64,000 nucleotides of DNA from Sclerodactyla briareus (lineage: Eukaryota; Echinodermata; Holothuroidea; Dendrochirotida; Sclerodactylidae). The position numbers and the translations under genes were made by a program. Below the pieces are notes generated by a model. The model was not told where the DNA came from, did not search any database, and was given only the letters and a program-made list of their open reading frames with translations. Where the stretch lies: assembly GCA_026419785.1 (NCBI GenBank), contig JAODTK010000400.1, positions 1 through 64,000 of the forward strand, in the 5' to 3' direction. This document shows positions 13,681-23,870 of this stretch, in pieces. Position 1 is the first letter of the stretch. Each line of letters starts with the position of its first letter.

Positions 13681-13762
13681 GAGGGAAGGTGTAGAGGTTC
13701 CGGCATGTGCAACAGCTGTGATTGGAGCATGTTGTGAACCAACTTGTGGAACGGCGTCTGAC
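13631..13762 (-). CDS. MED15: MED15 terminal exon (exon 12), C-terminus and stop
   Basis: An acceptor 'ctctccctcag' ends at 13,763. The first frame reads 'TPFHKLVHNMLQSQLLHMPE', which parallels the vertebrate MED15 segment ending in 'SRLLQLPD'. After a one-base frame shift the exon continues with 'GCWEMSVRKCCQVI' and stops at 13,631-13,633 (TGA); vertebrate MED15 has 'NTWAQSVHQAC' at that place. This region belongs to the conserved C-terminal part that anchors MED15 in the Mediator tail. The last ~45 bases match the unit of the adjacent tandem array. The indel is probably a sequencing error, since both halves align well. Confidence 0.8.
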   Translation of the reverse strand, partial: VRRRSTSWFTTCSNHSCCTCRNLYTFPLNGCWEMSVRKCCQVI

Positions 13763-13944
13763 CTGAGGGAGAGAAGAATGGACAAGGGATGCTAAAAAAG
13801 ACATGCTACGTTCTGAGAATAATTATGATCAGTTACCATGGCTGAAATAAACAGACAGCCTCCAGCCGCACTAACGAACTATGCAATAGATTGTCTGTCC
13901 TGTCCGGCCATCCATCTGTGGGGTTGAGTACTTTCAACTCAACT

Positions 13945-14020
13945 TCCTGCCATCCATCCATCACCACCCACCCACCCTCCATCCATCCACCTATCTATCC
14001 ATCCATCCATCTATCTATCT
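13945..14020. repeat. CATC/CTAT tetranucleotide microsatellite
   Basis: A run of 'ccatccat' and 'ctatctat' units lies just upstream, in gene orientation, of the last MED15 exon. It is within the last intron. Confidence 0.9.
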
Positions 14021-14132
14021 GTCAATATGAATGAACAATACCATGTGGATCATGGAAGAATGAGATAATTCAATTATGTTCATGTATGTTCTGATGTCAT
14101 AGAGAGAATTATTAGGGTGTTTCCTCAGTGAC

Positions 14133-14290
14133 CAATCTAACGTTAAGGACAACTGCAGGATCAAATATGGCCAACTAAAGCTGGGGAAGAAATTAAATGT
14201 ATCAGTCCTAACCCAGACTGAGTTTGGGGGCTTTAGAAGTTTGAGCTGGTGCATTGTGCAAGATGGAAAAGCATCCTCCATCATGTAATG
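14133..14290 (+). repeat. Family E repeat copy
   Basis: It starts with 'ttaaggacaactgcagg' and continues with the phrases seen in the 23,630-23,870 copy ('cagtcctaaccc' here, 'cagtctaaaccc' there). It ends near a 'gcattgtgcaa' phrase that parallels 'gtattgcacaa' in the other copy. It is intronic to MED15. Confidence 0.5.
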
Positions 14291-14339
14291 ATATGTCATA
14301 ATTGGCACATCCCAACAATATTCTTTTTTCCTAATAACA

Positions 14340-14800
14340 TTTGAAAAAAACTAAGTCATCTTTGAAAATTGAATAGGCTGTGCAGTAGGTTGGTAGGTGT
14401 TGATGGTTTACTTTTGTGTGAGACAGACAGAAGACCCAATGCAGAAAGTTTGTCAGAGAGTTATTTAGCACATTAAAACAATGAATACACAAGGATTTTC
14501 CTTCCCTTCTTTCCCTGGTTTCTTTGCATAGTGGACCAAAATTTGCAGGTCAATAACACCAGACAGGAATTAGAGTCTGGACCTGCAGTTTAGTTTCCCA
14601 TTCCCCCACAATTACCTCTTGTCATAGCTATCCTGGCACTTCCCCTTTGAAAAAACACGTATGACCAAATTTTTAGTCCAGGCAGTTTCGTCCAAGCGTC
14701 CAAGCACAGTTGCTGTTGTGTTTTGTGTATCAGATATAGTGCTGAGGGCCCAGTCATATTAGCATGACTATTGGGCTTTAAAGTAGCCGCTTACGACAGA
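14340..14800 (+). repeat. Interspersed repeat, copy 1 (partner at 18,150-18,790)
   Basis: Shared phrases in the same order appear in both copies: 'ggttggtaggtgttgatggtt' here against 'ggttggtgaggtgttgatggtt' there, then a 'gagacagacag' or 'gagagaacgacag' stretch. After that come a 'catagtggaccaaa' or 'cataatggaacaaa' stretch and 'ggtcaataac'. Both lie in MED15 introns on either side of exon 11. No coding domain is seen. Class unknown. Confidence 0.6.
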
Positions 14801-15179
14801 CTGAGTATACAACTGTGGACTCGGCTACAACACCCCTTCAGCCCTCACAGGGGTACCAATAGTTCGCTGTTCACTCACAGTAGAAGCATTGACGTTGTAC
14901 TGGGGATTCACCATCGGTTACTTCTCTGGAATGAGGACGCAGACCGGTGGCACACTGGGCAAGTTGTTCATCCTCTGTCAATTACAAAAGAGATTAAAAA
15001 AGTTTCTGGCATTTCTTTCAACAGCTGTATAAGCAAACTCCACCTCATCAACCAAGCTACTCATTTTGTTATTCACCATTCTTGTGTTATTCAACTGATG
15101 TATTATTATATATCTGTTTTATGTTACCTATTTTTCTCTGTAATCATCCTTAAAATGGTTGAAAAAAGTTGCAAAAAAA

Positions 15180-17090
15180 CATTGAAAACTATCTGGGCAG
15201 AGAACCAAAAATAATGGGTTCTTGTCCTCCCCTAAGAAAGCTACACACCAACTACAGCTTGATCGGACCAACTGTTCTGGACTGTATCGTGTTCAAAAGA
15301 TTTCACACTTTGCCCTTGGTGGCCTCAGATGACATTTGCCTGACCCCAAAACCTAAGGGATCATGTGTACTAAGTACTAATTATGGGGAACACACATACC
15401 AAGTATGATCTTCATCCTATGCAGGTGGGGTCGAGGTAGTTTGTTTACAAGCCAAAATTGGCCAAAACCATCAATTTTGACAATTTCCTAATTCTCCCAA
15501 AAGGTCCCCCCGACACACCAAAAATATAGGTTTTTTGTACTCCCCATAAGAAAGCACTTACACACCAAAGTTGCAGCTTGAATATCGGACAACTGTTCTG
15601 GACTTATCATGTTTACAACATTTCAGACTTTTTGAACCTCTGTGTGACCTCAGATGAGACATTTGACCTACCCCAAAACAATGGGTCCTGTACTAATTAT
15701 GGGGACACACATACCAATAGAGCTTCAATCCAGGCGGTTGGGGTCGAGTTGGTTTGTTTACAAGCCAAAATTGGCCAAAACATCAATTTTTGACATTTCC
15801 TAATTCTCCCAAAAGGTCCCCCAAACAACACCAAAAGTAATTGGGTTCTTGTACTCTCCATAAGAAAAGCTACACACCAAATTTCAGCATAATCGGACCA
15901 ACTGTTCTGGACTTATCATGTTTACAACGATTTCAGACTTTGACCTCTGGTGACCTCAGATGACATTGACTGACCCAAAACAAGTAGGGATCATGTACTA
16001 ATTATGGGGAACACACATACCAAGTATGAGCTCAATCCATCCAGGTGGGTCGAGTTATTTTGTTTACAAGCCAAAATTGGCCAAAAATCAAGCAAGTTTT
16101 GACACTTTCCTAATTTCTCCCAAAAGGTCCCCCAAACAACACCAAAAATAATAGGGTTCTTGTACTCCTCATAAGAAAGCTACACACCAAATTTCAGCAT
16201 GATCGGACCAACTGTTCTGGACTTATCATGTTTACAACGATTTCAGACTTTGACCTCTGGTGACCTCAGATGACATTGACTGACCCCAAAACAGTAGGGA
16301 TCATGTACTAATTATGGGGAACACACATACCAAGTATGAGCTCAATCCATCCAGGTGGGGTCGAGTTAGTTTGTTTACAAGCCAAAATTGGCCAAAACAT
16401 CAATTTTTGACAATTTCCTAATTCTCCCAAAAGGTCCCCCAAACAACACCAAAAATAATAGGGTTCTTGTACTCCTCATAAGAAAGCTACACACCAAATT
16501 TCAGCATAATCGGACCAACTGTTTTGGAGTTATTGTGTTTACAAGGATTTCAGACTTTGACCTCTGGTGACCTTAGATGACCGGTGACCTGACCCCAAAA
16601 CGATAGGGATCATGTACTAATTATGGGGAACACACATACCAAGTATGAGCTCAATCCATCCAGGTGGGGTCGAGTTATGGTGTTTACAAGCAAAACGTCA
16701 CGCACATACATACATACACACACACACACATACCTGTGTAGGGGGCCTAACGGGGACACACAAACGGGACATTGATCTTTCCCCTATGGAAATGGGGACA
16801 TCAGTGCAAAACCTACAGAGGGGTACCCCTACCACTACAAGTATCATTTTTAAGCAGTTTAAGGGAAACATAGGAACCGGGGATATCCCCCATTCCGTTT
16901 TTTTGTGGGGCGTTTTCCTATGGAAACGGGGACAAACCAAACGGGGATATCCCCGGTTTGCGGCGTAACCCCAGTTTACGTGAAAAGACTCCCGTGTGTT
17001 CCCCGTTTTACTGGATCGACAAATGACACACCACACATACATACTAACATGACTACATAGATTCCTCGACTTTTGTCAAGGATCAAAAAA
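15180..17090 (+). repeat. Family A element with ~310-bp internal tandem units
   Basis: At least five head-to-tail units of about 305-315 bp. Each carries 'cctaattctcccaaaaggtc', 'aagctacacaccaaatttcagc', 'cggaccaactgttctggac', 'gacctctggtgacctcagat' and 'tatggggaacacacatacc'. The array ends in an AC/CATA microsatellite (16,700-16,735), is interrupted by a small inverted-repeat insertion, and resumes with a tail hairpin at about 17,062-17,083 ('cctcgacttttgtcaagg'). Other copies lie at 20.8, 25.5/35.4 and 47.3 kb. The design of tandem core, microsatellite and terminal hairpin resembles pearl or HINE elements linked to Helentrons; that link is inference. Confidence 0.75.
16749..17007. mobile_element. 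Small inverted-repeat (MITE-like) insertion in the family A tail
   Basis: A ~259-bp segment begins 'aacggggacacacaaacggg' and ends with the imperfect inverted complement ('cccgtgtgttccccgtt'). It interrupts the microsatellite tail of the family A element: AC-rich sequence stands on both sides. The interior repeats 'atggaaacgggga'-like phrases several times. No ORF. Superfamily not assigned and no target duplication could be fixed. Confidence 0.5.
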
Positions 17091-17584
17091 TATGTCCTCG
17101 TCAAGCTCATTCACCTGCTCTTTTTCATTTTTATGGTATACTTGCCGAGCACATTAAACCTATTCAAGGCCCGGCAAGAGTTGACCCTGTCTGTGCAGCA
17201 ATTGTGCAGATAGCTGGAATACGAGTTTGGTAGCATGGAAGGCAATAACAAGAATCATTATCGCTGATTCGTTGAGAAATAGCTACACAGTGTACCGCTT
17301 TTTTCCCCCTTTGGGGGGGGAACAAAAAAATAGGAATAGTGTGGGACCGAAGTAGATAGCATATGGGCAGCTGGTTTGTTATCTCCACTCATCAATGCTC
17401 ATGTGGAGTACCAAACAGTTACTAGGGTCCACCTCTCAAAGTCCTTTTCAAATATGCATATATAAAGGCCAGGAATAAAAATTGGACTGAGTTGTACGAT
17501 TCTCCAGCCACTTGACCATACCAACCAAACCTGGCAGAAATTAGAAATCGCCCCGACTACACCATAAATTGAAGAGGTCCTTAC

Positions 17585-17750
17585 CGAGCTGGCAGAGCAA
17601 ATGGACCGTTCCGCTGTCTGGCAAGTGGCCGGGTCAAGAGTGACCTTGAACTTTGGAGGCAGACGGGCGACCTCTCCTTGAACGATGTCCGGCACACCGC
17701 TGGAAGGCGCGTCATCGATGGGCGCCTTCTTCAGAATTGGTGCAGTGAAG
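17585..17750 (-). CDS. MED15: MED15 exon 11, conserved C-terminal region
   Basis: The acceptor 'ttgtcattcag' ends at 17,751 and the donor 'gtaagg' begins at 17,584. The exon joins exon 10 in phase (AG + C gives Ser) and reads 'SFTAPILKKAPIDD', then 'VPDIVQGEVARLPPKFKV' and 'TLDPATCQ'. This parallels vertebrate MED15 'ITAPVV...IPSVLQGEVARLDPKFLV...LDPSHC'. It is the strongest single piece of evidence for the gene. Near the end the frame breaks by one base: the other frame gives 'VHLLCQL', matching vertebrate 'VHLICKL'. The break lies around 'cggaacggtcc'. The next conserved stretch, about 30 residues, was not found before exon 12. Confidence 0.9.
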
Positions 17751-18149
17751 CTGAATGACAAGGCGATAGGTAATCATTTGATTTGATTATCTACAAGATT
17801 AGGAATCTGAGACAGACAGACAGATAGATCTGTCTGTCTGCAGATAGATATATGGATACAAACTGACACCAGCACATCATGTACATTATGCTCGTTCAGT
17901 GATGCCTGTCAGCATTTTTTGTTGTGACGTCTAGTTCTGCTTTCGGCTATGCTGCAGTTTAGTTGAGGCTGCTGCAGTTTGCTGCGACCTGACCTTGACC
18001 TCTAAAGGGCAACTGCAGTGTCAACTATAAAGAGGATATCAGAGCTATCAGAATATAGGATGATACACATAGGCATGAGTTGAGCACCACCAACTTCTGA
18101 ATCTTTCATGGGTCCTTGAAATGCAGGTGGGGGGCTGCAAATGGCTCAC

Positions 18150-18790
18150 AGGCTGCTACTTGAAAATAGGTTGGTGAGGTGTTGATGGTTACCCATGCGA
18201 GAGAACGACAGTAGAACTGAGGAGATTCTTGAAACAATAAATCAATAAAATACATGCAAAATTCTCTGTATAAGCCAGTTCGTGGTTGTAAGTGCTCATG
18301 CTCACCACTGAACAGTTTGGGGGAATAGTTGAGATTCGCCCCCTAGCATATTGTTTCGGCTTATTTTAAAACTGTCCCCACTATTTGAAAATGCAACCAA
18401 TTCATCCCCTGATTTCCGCATATTTAATTACTTGATAACCGTATGGGGGAATCTGCAAAGTATTGTGTTGGCAGGATTTGTAATTTTCGGCAGGGGAGTT
18501 TCGAAAGATCGTTCTGCACAATGTATGTTCAACGTCGAACTGCCATTGTTCCCTCATCACCTTGACCAACTATCAATTATCATCTGAACTGGCTCATTGT
18601 TTACTGTGACACCATGCATCATTGCACAATAGGGACTGCTGCTGTTTTCTCTGCATAATGGAACAAACTTCGAGGGTCAATAACTCCACATGGGAACATC
18701 GTATTGAAATGGGGTTTGGACCTGTGGATGTAGTTTTCTATCCTCTACAATAACACTTCTGTTGTATCTGATCGCACAGTTGTCCTTAGT
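18150..18790 (+). repeat. Interspersed repeat, copy 2 (partner at 14,340-14,800)
   Basis: This is the second copy of the repeat at 14.3-14.8 kb, with the same order of phrases. An extra AT-rich stretch lies in the middle (about 18,330-18,590), so one copy carries an insertion or the other a deletion. Confidence 0.55.
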
Positions 18791-18823
18791 GGAGTCGCAG
18801 GTAGCCCCAATGAGCCAGCTTAC

Positions 18824-18993
18824 CTTGAAGGGTGGCCCAGTATCTTGTTCATGGCAGGGCCAAAGGCCTTCTCCAGGTTATGGTTGAGGTTAGGGGAGTT
18901 GATCTGCTCGTTGATGGCATTCAGCAGGGGTTGGAAGATCTGGTTGGATTTCGTGCTGCTGGATGTGGTGGTAGGAGTAGGATGGACCGCTTG
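18824..18993 (-). CDS. MED15: MED15 exon 10, conserved C-terminal region
   Basis: The acceptor 'taccgtgcag' ends at 18,994 and the donor 'gtaagctgg' begins at 18,823. The 170-nt exon is fully open in one frame, starts in phase 0 and ends in phase 2. It begins with a Pro/Thr/Ser-rich lead ('VHPTPTTTSSST'), then 'SNQIFQPLLNAINEQI' and 'NHNLEKAFGPAMNKILG'. Vertebrate MED15 has the same layout: a proline-rich lead, 'QPLLDAVLANI', then 'NHSLYRTFVPAMTAIHG'. This part belongs to the region that holds MED15 in the Mediator tail. It is the cleanest exon of the set, with no frame break. Confidence 0.9.
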
Positions 18994-18999
18994 CTGCAC

Positions 19000-20700
19000 G
19001 GTAAAAGAACAAATCTAATCACTTGTCGCAGAATGATTAATGAAAGGAATAGCCTCCCTGTGTTTAGTCGTAGAGTGTCATTGCTCTTGAGAACAGGCTT
19101 GATGTGTTTTTCGGCAGTTGTGGAGAGTTCTTCGAGTTCTGTTGCTCTTCTTCTCGGGTTGTCATGGTTCCAGGGTCGTTTAAAGGGCTCAGTTCCCACT
19201 AACTAAACTAAACTTGTGGCTACTTACACATGACCTCCCCATACATATGATAAGACATACATCGCAACATTTGAAAAGTTCTCCTTTAAATGTCCCTGAA
19301 AATCAAAGGACTAACGAAAAAAGAGATCTCTCATACAACAGTCCCAGAACTTTACTTTAACACAATAGGTGTCTAGGATGAGATATGGGTTTTCAACAAA
19401 TTTTGTTTCCTCTCCGTCGAGTCTCAATGCCCCGAAAAGCTAGAGGGATCACGCCACGTACTAGGAGGAGCAAAGGTCGACGGACCACAGAGTTCCTATG
19501 GACGAGTGCTCATCCAGGCTGGTATCGGCGCAGGTCAGAGGTTTCCACGTAAGAGGCGATATTGGTGAGGCAAAACACCAACAAGATACTAAATACACTG
19601 TTACTAAAATTTGGAAAACGGATCCCCTCTCTCTAATGATTAGGAGGGCCGTAAATGGGGTTGAGTGGTTCAAGCAGGGGGGGAGTAATCCATGACTTTA
19701 ATTGTATATAGCGACAAGTCGCCTATAAGTTTTGTTCTACTTCAACTTTATCGTAACCGACACTGGTAAAAATAATTATACAAGAAGGGGAGTGAAGTTG
19801 GAACATACAAAATGACACACGGCTGCACAGATACACTGAGTCGAGGAACTAGTACTAGGGGAAACCCACCTGTGATGTCGATTTATATTATTAGGCAATG
19901 TATCACTCTCTAACCATGAACATAAAGGAGATGGCAAGTGGCTAGTACTAGGAATTTGTCATATTTCCTATCCCAAATGTTAGATGGTCTTGTCTTTAGG
20001 TGCACAACTGTCTGGAAGCCCTACCCACCCCCTCGCACCTGTTAGACTTGACCACTCAGGTGACAGTACCAGGGCAATCGCCAAAAAAAGTGTCTCACTG
20101 GTTGCGGGATCGATGGTTTTATGTATTATTACACAAACAACCAACTAGTTTATGCAGACCAGTGGTCATTCAAACGAACATCAACATATCCCATTATAAC
20201 ACAATAAACAAATTCCTACAACAATTCCTAAATTAACGGAACAATTAGTTTCTCTTAATACGAAGTCCCTTTATTGTTGTCTTCTTCATTCCCCCCATCA
20301 CTCTTCTCTCCGTTTCCATAAATTCCCAAATTTGAAAAAAAAGTTATGCCTCAGTAACTCATTCTGTGTGGAAAAATCCAAATGAGATGTTCTAAATTCC
20401 CTTAGAAGCCCGGGCTACCTTGCCTTTATTTAAATCAAAACTTTCCTTCATGATTCAGGCCTTGTTTCCAAGCAGCCAAGAATGCCTTACAGCCCCCACC
20501 CTTCCCCTGAATGCACAGCAAAACACCCTCTACCACCAACACCAAACAACCTATCCCCACGAGGCAGTCAAAGATGTCCCAAAATATTATCTATAGGAAA
20601 ACCTCCACATTGTATAATCTATTAATTGCCGATTTTGACATATAACTGACATTGTATAGCAACACAGTCACAGACCATTTCCTGGGCACGCGTACCCCAG
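19000..20700. other. MED15 intron, no exon recognised
   Basis: Conserved MED15 residues that should lie between exons 9 and 10 (the 'KQLSKYIEPLRRMI'-type segment in vertebrates) were looked for here on the minus strand and not found. Open frames at 18,832-19,206 and 19,498-19,695 (plus) show no recognisable domain. The piece around 19,030-19,130 faintly resembles the tail of a non-LTR reverse transcriptase ('INERNSLP'). Confidence 0.4.
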
Positions 20701-21060
20701 GTAAAGAAGAGAGCGGGAACGAACCAGATAGCCAAGAGGCTAGTGATCCTTGACTGCCGTCATAAACCTTCACTTAAACTTTGTGAACCATAGTTACCTT
20801 GACTGACTCCAAGGAAATGTGGATTACACACTGATAATATCGTGGGAAATTATAGATCATTTCAGGCAAGGCATAGTGTCCGTCAACTTTGACCTCTCCT
20901 GAGCCAGGATGTACCGCTGACCTGACAAAACAATAGGGACCATGTTTCTCATTAAGAGAACCCACATACCAAGCATGGACCATGAATTATGTGTTAACTA
21001 AGATAAAATTGGTATGGTGTCTGAAAAATCTAAATTTTCACAATGGCCACCTGGTTGTTC
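20700..21060 (+). repeat. Family A repeat, degraded copy
   Basis: Family A phrases recur: an 'aagaggctagtgatccttga' start, a short hairpin 'ccttgactgactccaagg', 'tgacctgacaaaacaatagg', 'gaacccacataccaagcatg' and 'ggccacctgg'. It is a shortened, decayed copy in a MED15 intron. Confidence 0.5.
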
Positions 21061-21649
21061 CAGTTATGGCCAGCTATGGCCAATCATGTAAAACAGATAA
21101 ATGCTTTCAACTAGACACAGGTAAAAGAGGATATATCACAACCCATACCCCAGCATGTTGCCTCGTTCTAGCATGTTGTTTGGTAGGATTATTGCAAATA
21201 TGTTTGGAAATTTGAGGGAATATATGAACAAACACAGGGGGAGCGATGCCAAGGCCGCCTATAGACTGTACACAGTGAATGCTGCATTTTCGCAACGTTA
21301 ACTGAATGACGACGGGAAAATGTATTCAATCAGAAATGATTGAGGTTATTCTTTGATTTTGTAGATTTTCATTTGGATCCCATCCCTGCGGGGGTTTGCG
21401 TACAAGATTTTCAAAAGTACATGTTTAACATTGACTTCTTATTATAGGGAATAATGCATTCCCCTCTCCCCCCCCCCCCCCATCTTCCCCGTGATTTTGT
21501 CACAAGGCAAATTTTGCAAATAGCTGATGTGCCTTATTGCACAACAGAATCGGCTATGAAATTCGATCTGGGGATCTCAGCTGTCATAATGTAATTAATG
21601 AAAATACCAGGAAGTCCAGTCATATTAAAGACCTGGCACTTTAAGTTAT

Positions 21650-22215
21650 TCATTTGAACACTGAACAGCCACATCACGACCATACATACCGGGTGAGAGC
21701 TCTGATGGTTGAACAGCCCCCCAACTCACAGACCCAACATACTCGGTGAGAGCCTCGGATTGTTGAAAGCCAATAACAGACCCATACCATACTGGTGAGA
21801 GCTCTGATTGTTGACAGCCAATCACAGATCCATACAACTCGGTTGAGAGCTTTGCCAATTGTTGATCAGCCAATCAGCAGACCCATTAACATTACCTGGT
21901 GAGAGGTCTGATTGTTGAACAGACAAGCACAGACCATAAATACCCGGGTGAGAGATTCTGATTTGAATAGCCAATTCAACAGACCCATATCATACCTGGT
22001 GAGAGCTCTGTGTGGAACAGCCAATCACAGAACCAAGAAACATACCTGGTGAGAGCTCCGATTGTTTGAACAGCCAATCAACAGACCCATACATACCTGG
22101 TGAGAGCTCTGAGTGTTGAACAGCCAATCACAAGACCCCATACCATACCGGTGAGAGAGTACGAGTGTTGAAAGCCAAGCATAGACCCATTCATACCTGG
22201 TGAGAGGACTGATTG
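21650..22215. repeat. ~50-bp minisatellite, 11 units
   Basis: Eleven tandem units, each with 'cctggtgagagctctgattg' or a variant and then 'ttgaacagccaatcacagac'. 'Ggtgagag' occurs near 21,690, 21,747, 21,793, 21,841, 21,899, 21,948, 21,997, 22,047, 22,099, 22,150 and 22,199. Every unit contains a GT-GAGAG sequence like a splice donor on the plus strand, opposite to MED15. Confidence 0.9.
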
Positions 22216-22219
22216 TTCA

Positions 22220-23270
22220 ACTTGGAGGAGATGAGTAATCCTAGTAGTTGAGGTCGTTAGAGTAGTTACAGACTCAGTGAAGCTGGACTAGCTTGATCCT
22301 TCTGTTGGCCTTACTGAGGTTCACTGGCACAAAATGGATGATATACAAGAATGCACTCTCAATGAGAAATTGAAAACAGGAAAACAAATACCAGTTGGCT
22401 TTGTATGTCTCCAATTGTTACTGACTCTGCTACATGACTCTGTTATATACTGTCGGAATGATTTTCTGGGGATTGTGGCCTCATACCGGGTTTTTGCCAT
22501 TATGGAGAGAGTGCGAATTATGGATCAGTGCACACAACTGCTATAATGTCAACTGTGCGGTAGCACTTATGCCGTCGTGGTACAAAATGGATGGCACAAT
22601 GTGGAAAATAGTCTATTATAGTTTTTTGGCAATGCAGGTGCAGGGGCAATGTTTGACTTTGTTTCCCAATTTTCTGGCAGAGGCGCAGTCAACTGTAAAA
22701 ACAACAATTAAGAACATCATTCGCCTCACATCAACACAAACCCAATTATGCCGATCTATAATGATAACGCTAAAGAAGCCATGTTATCGTGAATTGATCG
22801 TGTGGTGTGATCACTGTCAAATTCATCATTATATCGGAAAAATTATGTTACAGTGGGTGTGTTTTTCGTTTGTTGTGATCAGGATAATTTTTGCTGGAGA
22901 CTCAAATGCAAAAGGGCAGTGATCGGTTATCAGCTGTTGGTTGTCAAGGGGGAATCATTTTGTTATACAGAACATACGTGCCAGCAGTGGGGGCCCTGGG
23001 GGGGCCTAACATAGTCAGTCTATGGGACTGATAGCTCTGTTAGATGATTGTTGTTGGTAATGGCGTCACCTGACTCGATAGCCAATCAGGTCCCTCTATT
23101 GGAGTTACGTCGAATAACGTAATTATCTAACAGTAACAATCGACTGAAACGCACCCAGTGTCACACAGACCAAGTAACAGCCATGGTGTGGAGGAAGGGG
23201 ATAGAAGAGCTGGGTGTGCATGAATGGGGAAGGGGAGGGGGTGGATGCATGAATGGGGAGGGGGCGTGGC
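22220..23270. other. MED15 intron with an unrecognised 162-codon frame
   Basis: A plus-strand open frame (22,434-22,922) is Trp/Cys/Ile-rich, with no domain I know and no splice context. I treat it as chance. Nothing else is seen apart from G-rich simple sequence at 23,190-23,270. Confidence 0.4.
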
Positions 23271-23275
23271 TTTAC

Positions 23276-23432
23276 CTTGATCTTTCTGTTTCTTGAGCGA
23301 CTCTATCAGGGCTGCCAACTGGGCCTTCTTCTCCCTCAGCTGGGCCTGTTTTCTGGCGATGACCCCACAGAGCCAGGGCCCCTCCCGGCATTCTGCCAGG
23401 GATCGGACGGACCCAACTGATGAAGGGTTTGC
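23276..23432 (-). CDS. MED15: Probable MED15 exon 9 (Ser/Pro/Gly linker plus basic segment)
   Basis: The acceptor 'catctctcag' ends at 23,433 and the donor 'gtaaagcc' begins at 23,275. It starts in phase 0 with 'ANPSSVG', close to vertebrate MED15 'VNPSSVMSP'. After a frame slip it reads 'WQNAGRGPGSVGSSPENRPS', then in a further frame 'QLREKKAQLAALIESLKKQK', a charged, helix-like stretch. The Ser/Pro/Gly part suits the MED15 linker. The helical stretch has no MED15 counterpart I can name, so either it is lineage-specific or I have the wrong frame. Position, strand and splice sites support exon status; the residue assignment is uncertain. Confidence 0.6.
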
Positions 23433-23629
23433 CTGAGAGATGAAAAGATGGAGGCCACATTCAGAGTCTATCATGACTGAAAACAGAATACGCTCTGAAG
23501 AGCAACACAAGGCTCCGCAGGTTCTCATGCATTCCTCCCGAAACACTGTGTATTAAAAAGGAAAAATTGTGGTTGATATTGAAATGAATTAGCAGGGTCT
23601 CTGTTCCATTTGTTCGGCAATGACTCCTG

Positions 23630-23870
23630 TTAAAGGACATCTGCAGGATGAATTATAAAACTGAATCCGAATGTGTTGTCAGTCTAAACCCTAAGTTTAT
23701 ACGACTTTCTGTTACAGAGTTACAGTCCTCGGAGTTTGTGCATGTGTATTGCACAATATCGAAAAGCAGCTAGGCAGCAATAATAAATATGTCATACTTA
23801 ACCCTGCAAACAATCTTGTATTCTATTGCAAATCACACATTATTTTCACTTTGAGAAAAGCATTTATCCT
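23630..23870 (+). repeat. Family E repeat copy
   Basis: It starts 'gttaaaggacatctgcagga' and includes 'gttacagagttacagtcctc' and 'gcaaatcacacattattttc'. The reverse complement of 3,845-4,085 shows the same order. It is intronic to MED15. Confidence 0.65.

Noticed and set aside
14771-15214. 147-codon plus frame as a missing MED15 or other exon
   Set aside because: MED15 is on the minus strand, and neither strand here shows the missing MED15 residues; the frame has no known domain.
15180-16700. Regular repeats with ~310-bp spacing as a CRISPR array
   Set aside because: The whole unit is repeated with no unique spacers, the unit is far too long, and the window is eukaryotic.
22434-22922. 162-codon plus-strand frame
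   Set aside because: Composition (Trp, Cys, Ile) looks random; no family recognised; lies in a MED15 intron next to a minisatellite.
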